NCBI GenBank assembly: GCA_002328035.1
Contig: DCVL01000037.1
Span: 1 to 14,716 of the forward strand
Direction: 5' to 3'
Source: Geobacter sp. UBA2189
GTDB taxonomy: Bacteria; Desulfobacterota; Desulfuromonadia; Geobacterales; Pseudopelobacteraceae
Length of the DNA: 14,716 nucleotides
The position numbers and the translations under genes are program-made. Under the pieces are notes generated by a model. It was not told the DNA's origin. It saw nothing but the letters and a program-made list of their open reading frames with translations, and ran no database searches. Below, piece by piece: positions 13,389 to 14,716 of this stretch; the first letter of the stretch is position 1; each line of letters opens with the position of its first letter.

Positions 13389-14716
13389 ATGTCTCAGGAA
13401 CATATACATAAACTCCCTCCGCAAAGTCTCGAGGCAGAGATGTCGATACTGGGGGGAATCCTGATTGATAATGATGCTATCAACAGGGTTCTTGAGATAC
13501 TTGAGCCGGAGGATTTTTACAGGGAGGCGCACCGCAAGTTGTTCGGGGCGATGCTTGAGCTTTCTGACAACCGAGAACCATGCGATCTTATTACATTGAC
13601 GGAGGCTCTGAAACGCAGGGGGGATCTGGATACCTGTGGTGGAGCGGCCTATCTGGCAAATCTGGTTGATTATGTTCCAACTGCGGCAAACATCAATTAT
13701 TACTGTAAAATTGTAAAGGAAAAGGCTCTTAACCGACGGCTTATCACTGTAGCAACAGAGATTGTTACCAAGGGCTACGATGGCCAAGGTGATGTCAACG
13801 AGATGCTGGATGGTGCACAGAAGGCTCTTTTTGTTCTGGCCGAGAACAAGCTGCGTCCCCAGTACTATCCAGTTAAGGATGTTATAAAAGAAACCTTCAA
13901 GATGTTGCAGACTCTGTATGAGAAGAAGGAGAAAATTACAGGCGTTCCAACAGGATACATTGATCTGGACGATATGACAGCAGGTTTTCAGCCAGGCGAC
14001 CTTATAATTATAGCGGCTCGACCATCTATGGGAAAGACCACACTTGCCCTGAACATTGCCAGTCATGCAAGTGCCGAGGCCAAGGAGAAGGTTCCTTCTG
14101 TCATATTTTCACTTGAGATGGGGAAAGAGCAGTTGGTCATGCGATTTCTCTCCTCACTGGCAAGGGTTGATGCAGGAAGGATGAGAACCGGTCATTTTAT
14201 GGATAGTGACTGGCCGCGTCTACAGAGGGCAGCAGGGATTCTACACTCTGCAAACATATTTATCGATGACACACCTGCAATTTCAGTGCTCGAACTCCGT
14301 GCAAAGGCGCGACGACTGAAGTCAGAGCATAATATCGGCCTCGTGATTGTTGACTATCTCCAATTGATGCGCGGTGGCGCGAATCCTGAATCAAGACAGC
14401 AGGAGATCTCGGAGATATCACGTTCTCTAAAGGCTCTTGCAAAAGAACTGCATGTACCCGTTGTAGCACTTTCGCAGCTTAACCGGAGTCTGGAAAACCG
14501 ATCCGACAAACGTCCAATGATGAGTGATTTGCGCGAGTCGGGTGCGATAGAGCAGGATGCCGACGTGATTATGTTTGTCTACCGTGAAGCGGTCTACTGC
14601 GAGCATTGCCGCAAGAAGGATGGAAGTTGTACGGCTAATCATGAAAGAAGTGCGGAGATAATTATTGGCAAGCAGAGAAACGGCCCTATAGGGATGGTGG
14701 AACTGGCCTTTATGGG
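13389..14716 (+). CDS. dnaB: Replicative DNA helicase DnaB (3' end beyond the window)
   Basis: The ring helicase of the replication fork (5'-3', ATP-driven). The open frame runs to the window end: 442 complete codons, most of a normal DnaB of about 450-480. The N-terminal domain starts LPPQSLEAEMSILGGIL (9-25), the linker lies near 155-185, Walker A is RPSMGKTT (211-218), H2/Walker B is LVIVDYLQL (318-326), and the late motif IIIGKQRNGPIG (424-435) is seen. The start is ATG 13389 after AGGAGATAACC, 2 bp from the preceding stop. Two oddities: a Cys-rich insertion CEHCRKKDGSC...H (404-418) before IIIGKQ, and linkage to sugar-transfer genes rather than rplI. No intein interrupts the usual P-loop insertion site. 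Confidence 0.96.
   Translation, partial: MSQEHIHKLPPQSLEAEMSILGGILIDNDAINRVLEILEPEDFYREAHRKLFGAMLELSDNREPCDLITLTEALKRRGDLDTCGGAAYLANLVDYVPTAANINYYCKIVKEKALNRRLITVATEIVTKGYDGQGDVNEMLDGAQKALFVLAENKLRPQYYPVKDVIKETFKMLQTLYEKKEKITGVPTGYIDLDDMTAGFQPGDLIIIAARPSMGKTTLALNIASHASAEAKEKVPSVIFSLEMGKEQLVMRFLSSLARVDAGRMRTGHFMDSDWPRLQRAAGILHSANIFIDDTPAISVLELRAKARRLKSEHNIGLVIVDYLQLMRGGANPESRQQEISEISRSLKALAKELHVPVVALSQLNRSLENRSDKRPMMSDLRESGAIEQDADVIMFVYREAVYCEHCRKKDGSCTANHERSAEIIIGKQRNGPIGMVELAFM

Noticed and set aside
13275..14066. 263-codon minus-strand ORF
   Set aside because: It lies antisense to the dnaB start and the aminotransferase end, both with clear family motifs; its translation shows no domain and is rich in unusual Cys/Ile/His runs.
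13389..14716. Intein in dnaB
   Set aside because: The P-loop region RPSMGKTT and flanking sequence are continuous, with no insertion.

Overview
This window looks like a chromosomal segment of a Gram-negative bacterium. My best guess is a Geobacter-like member of the Desulfuromonadia, from the flavour of the DnaB, HisC/HisB, U32 and Dabb proteins; this is recall of protein style, not a search result. It has two contrasting halves.

Left half, about 1-4600: an accessory, by eye AT-richer region made of mobile-element debris and minus-strand cargo. It opens with the decayed 3' end of an IS200/IS605-type transposase gene and its right-end hairpin (1-175), which cuts off a small minus-strand ORF (129-317). 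Reading leftwards along the minus strand from about 4420 come: an unrecognised 114-aa protein (4181-3837), a block of palindromic CCTATATAGG repeats at 20-bp spacing (3735-3818), a cytosolic Hanks-type Ser/Thr kinase with an unassigned C-terminal part (3695-2559), a two-gene operon of an AAA/ABC-type ATPase and a TOPRIM/DUF3226 protein (2369-546), and a strong terminator (444-486). The ATPase-TOPRIM pair has the logic of split OLD nucleases and PARIS-type anti-phage systems, so kinase, ATPase and TOPRIM are a candidate defence module. Three imperfect hairpins bounded by RYYYAAC/GTTRRRY-like boxes (323-380, 2436-2503, 4356-4415) flank these genes and resemble integron attC sites. No integrase is visible, so an integron-cassette origin remains a hypothesis. 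A relic of a REP-associated (RAYT/Y1) transposase lies at 4310-4594, and a ribbon-helix-helix/PIN toxin-antitoxin pair (4622-5291, plus strand) closes the accessory part.

Right half, about 5330-14716: housekeeping genes. An MFS transporter (5334-6596, +) converges on a minus-strand histidine cluster transcribed hisC, Zn-ribbon protein, hisB, Dabb protein (9016 down to 6620). Divergent from hisC, across a 226-bp intergenic region, runs a tight plus-strand series: U32 peptidase-family protein (9243-10484), ArnT-like membrane glycosyltransferase (10481-12202), DegT/ArnB-like PLP aminotransferase (12223-13386) and replicative helicase dnaB (13389 to beyond the window end). Short gaps and an ATGA overlap suggest co-transcription. 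The ArnT/ArnB-like pair suggests envelope-lipid sugar modification.

The most interesting part is 320-4420: a putative kinase plus OLD-like ATPase plus TOPRIM module, with an unusual operator-like repeat block and attC-like boundaries.
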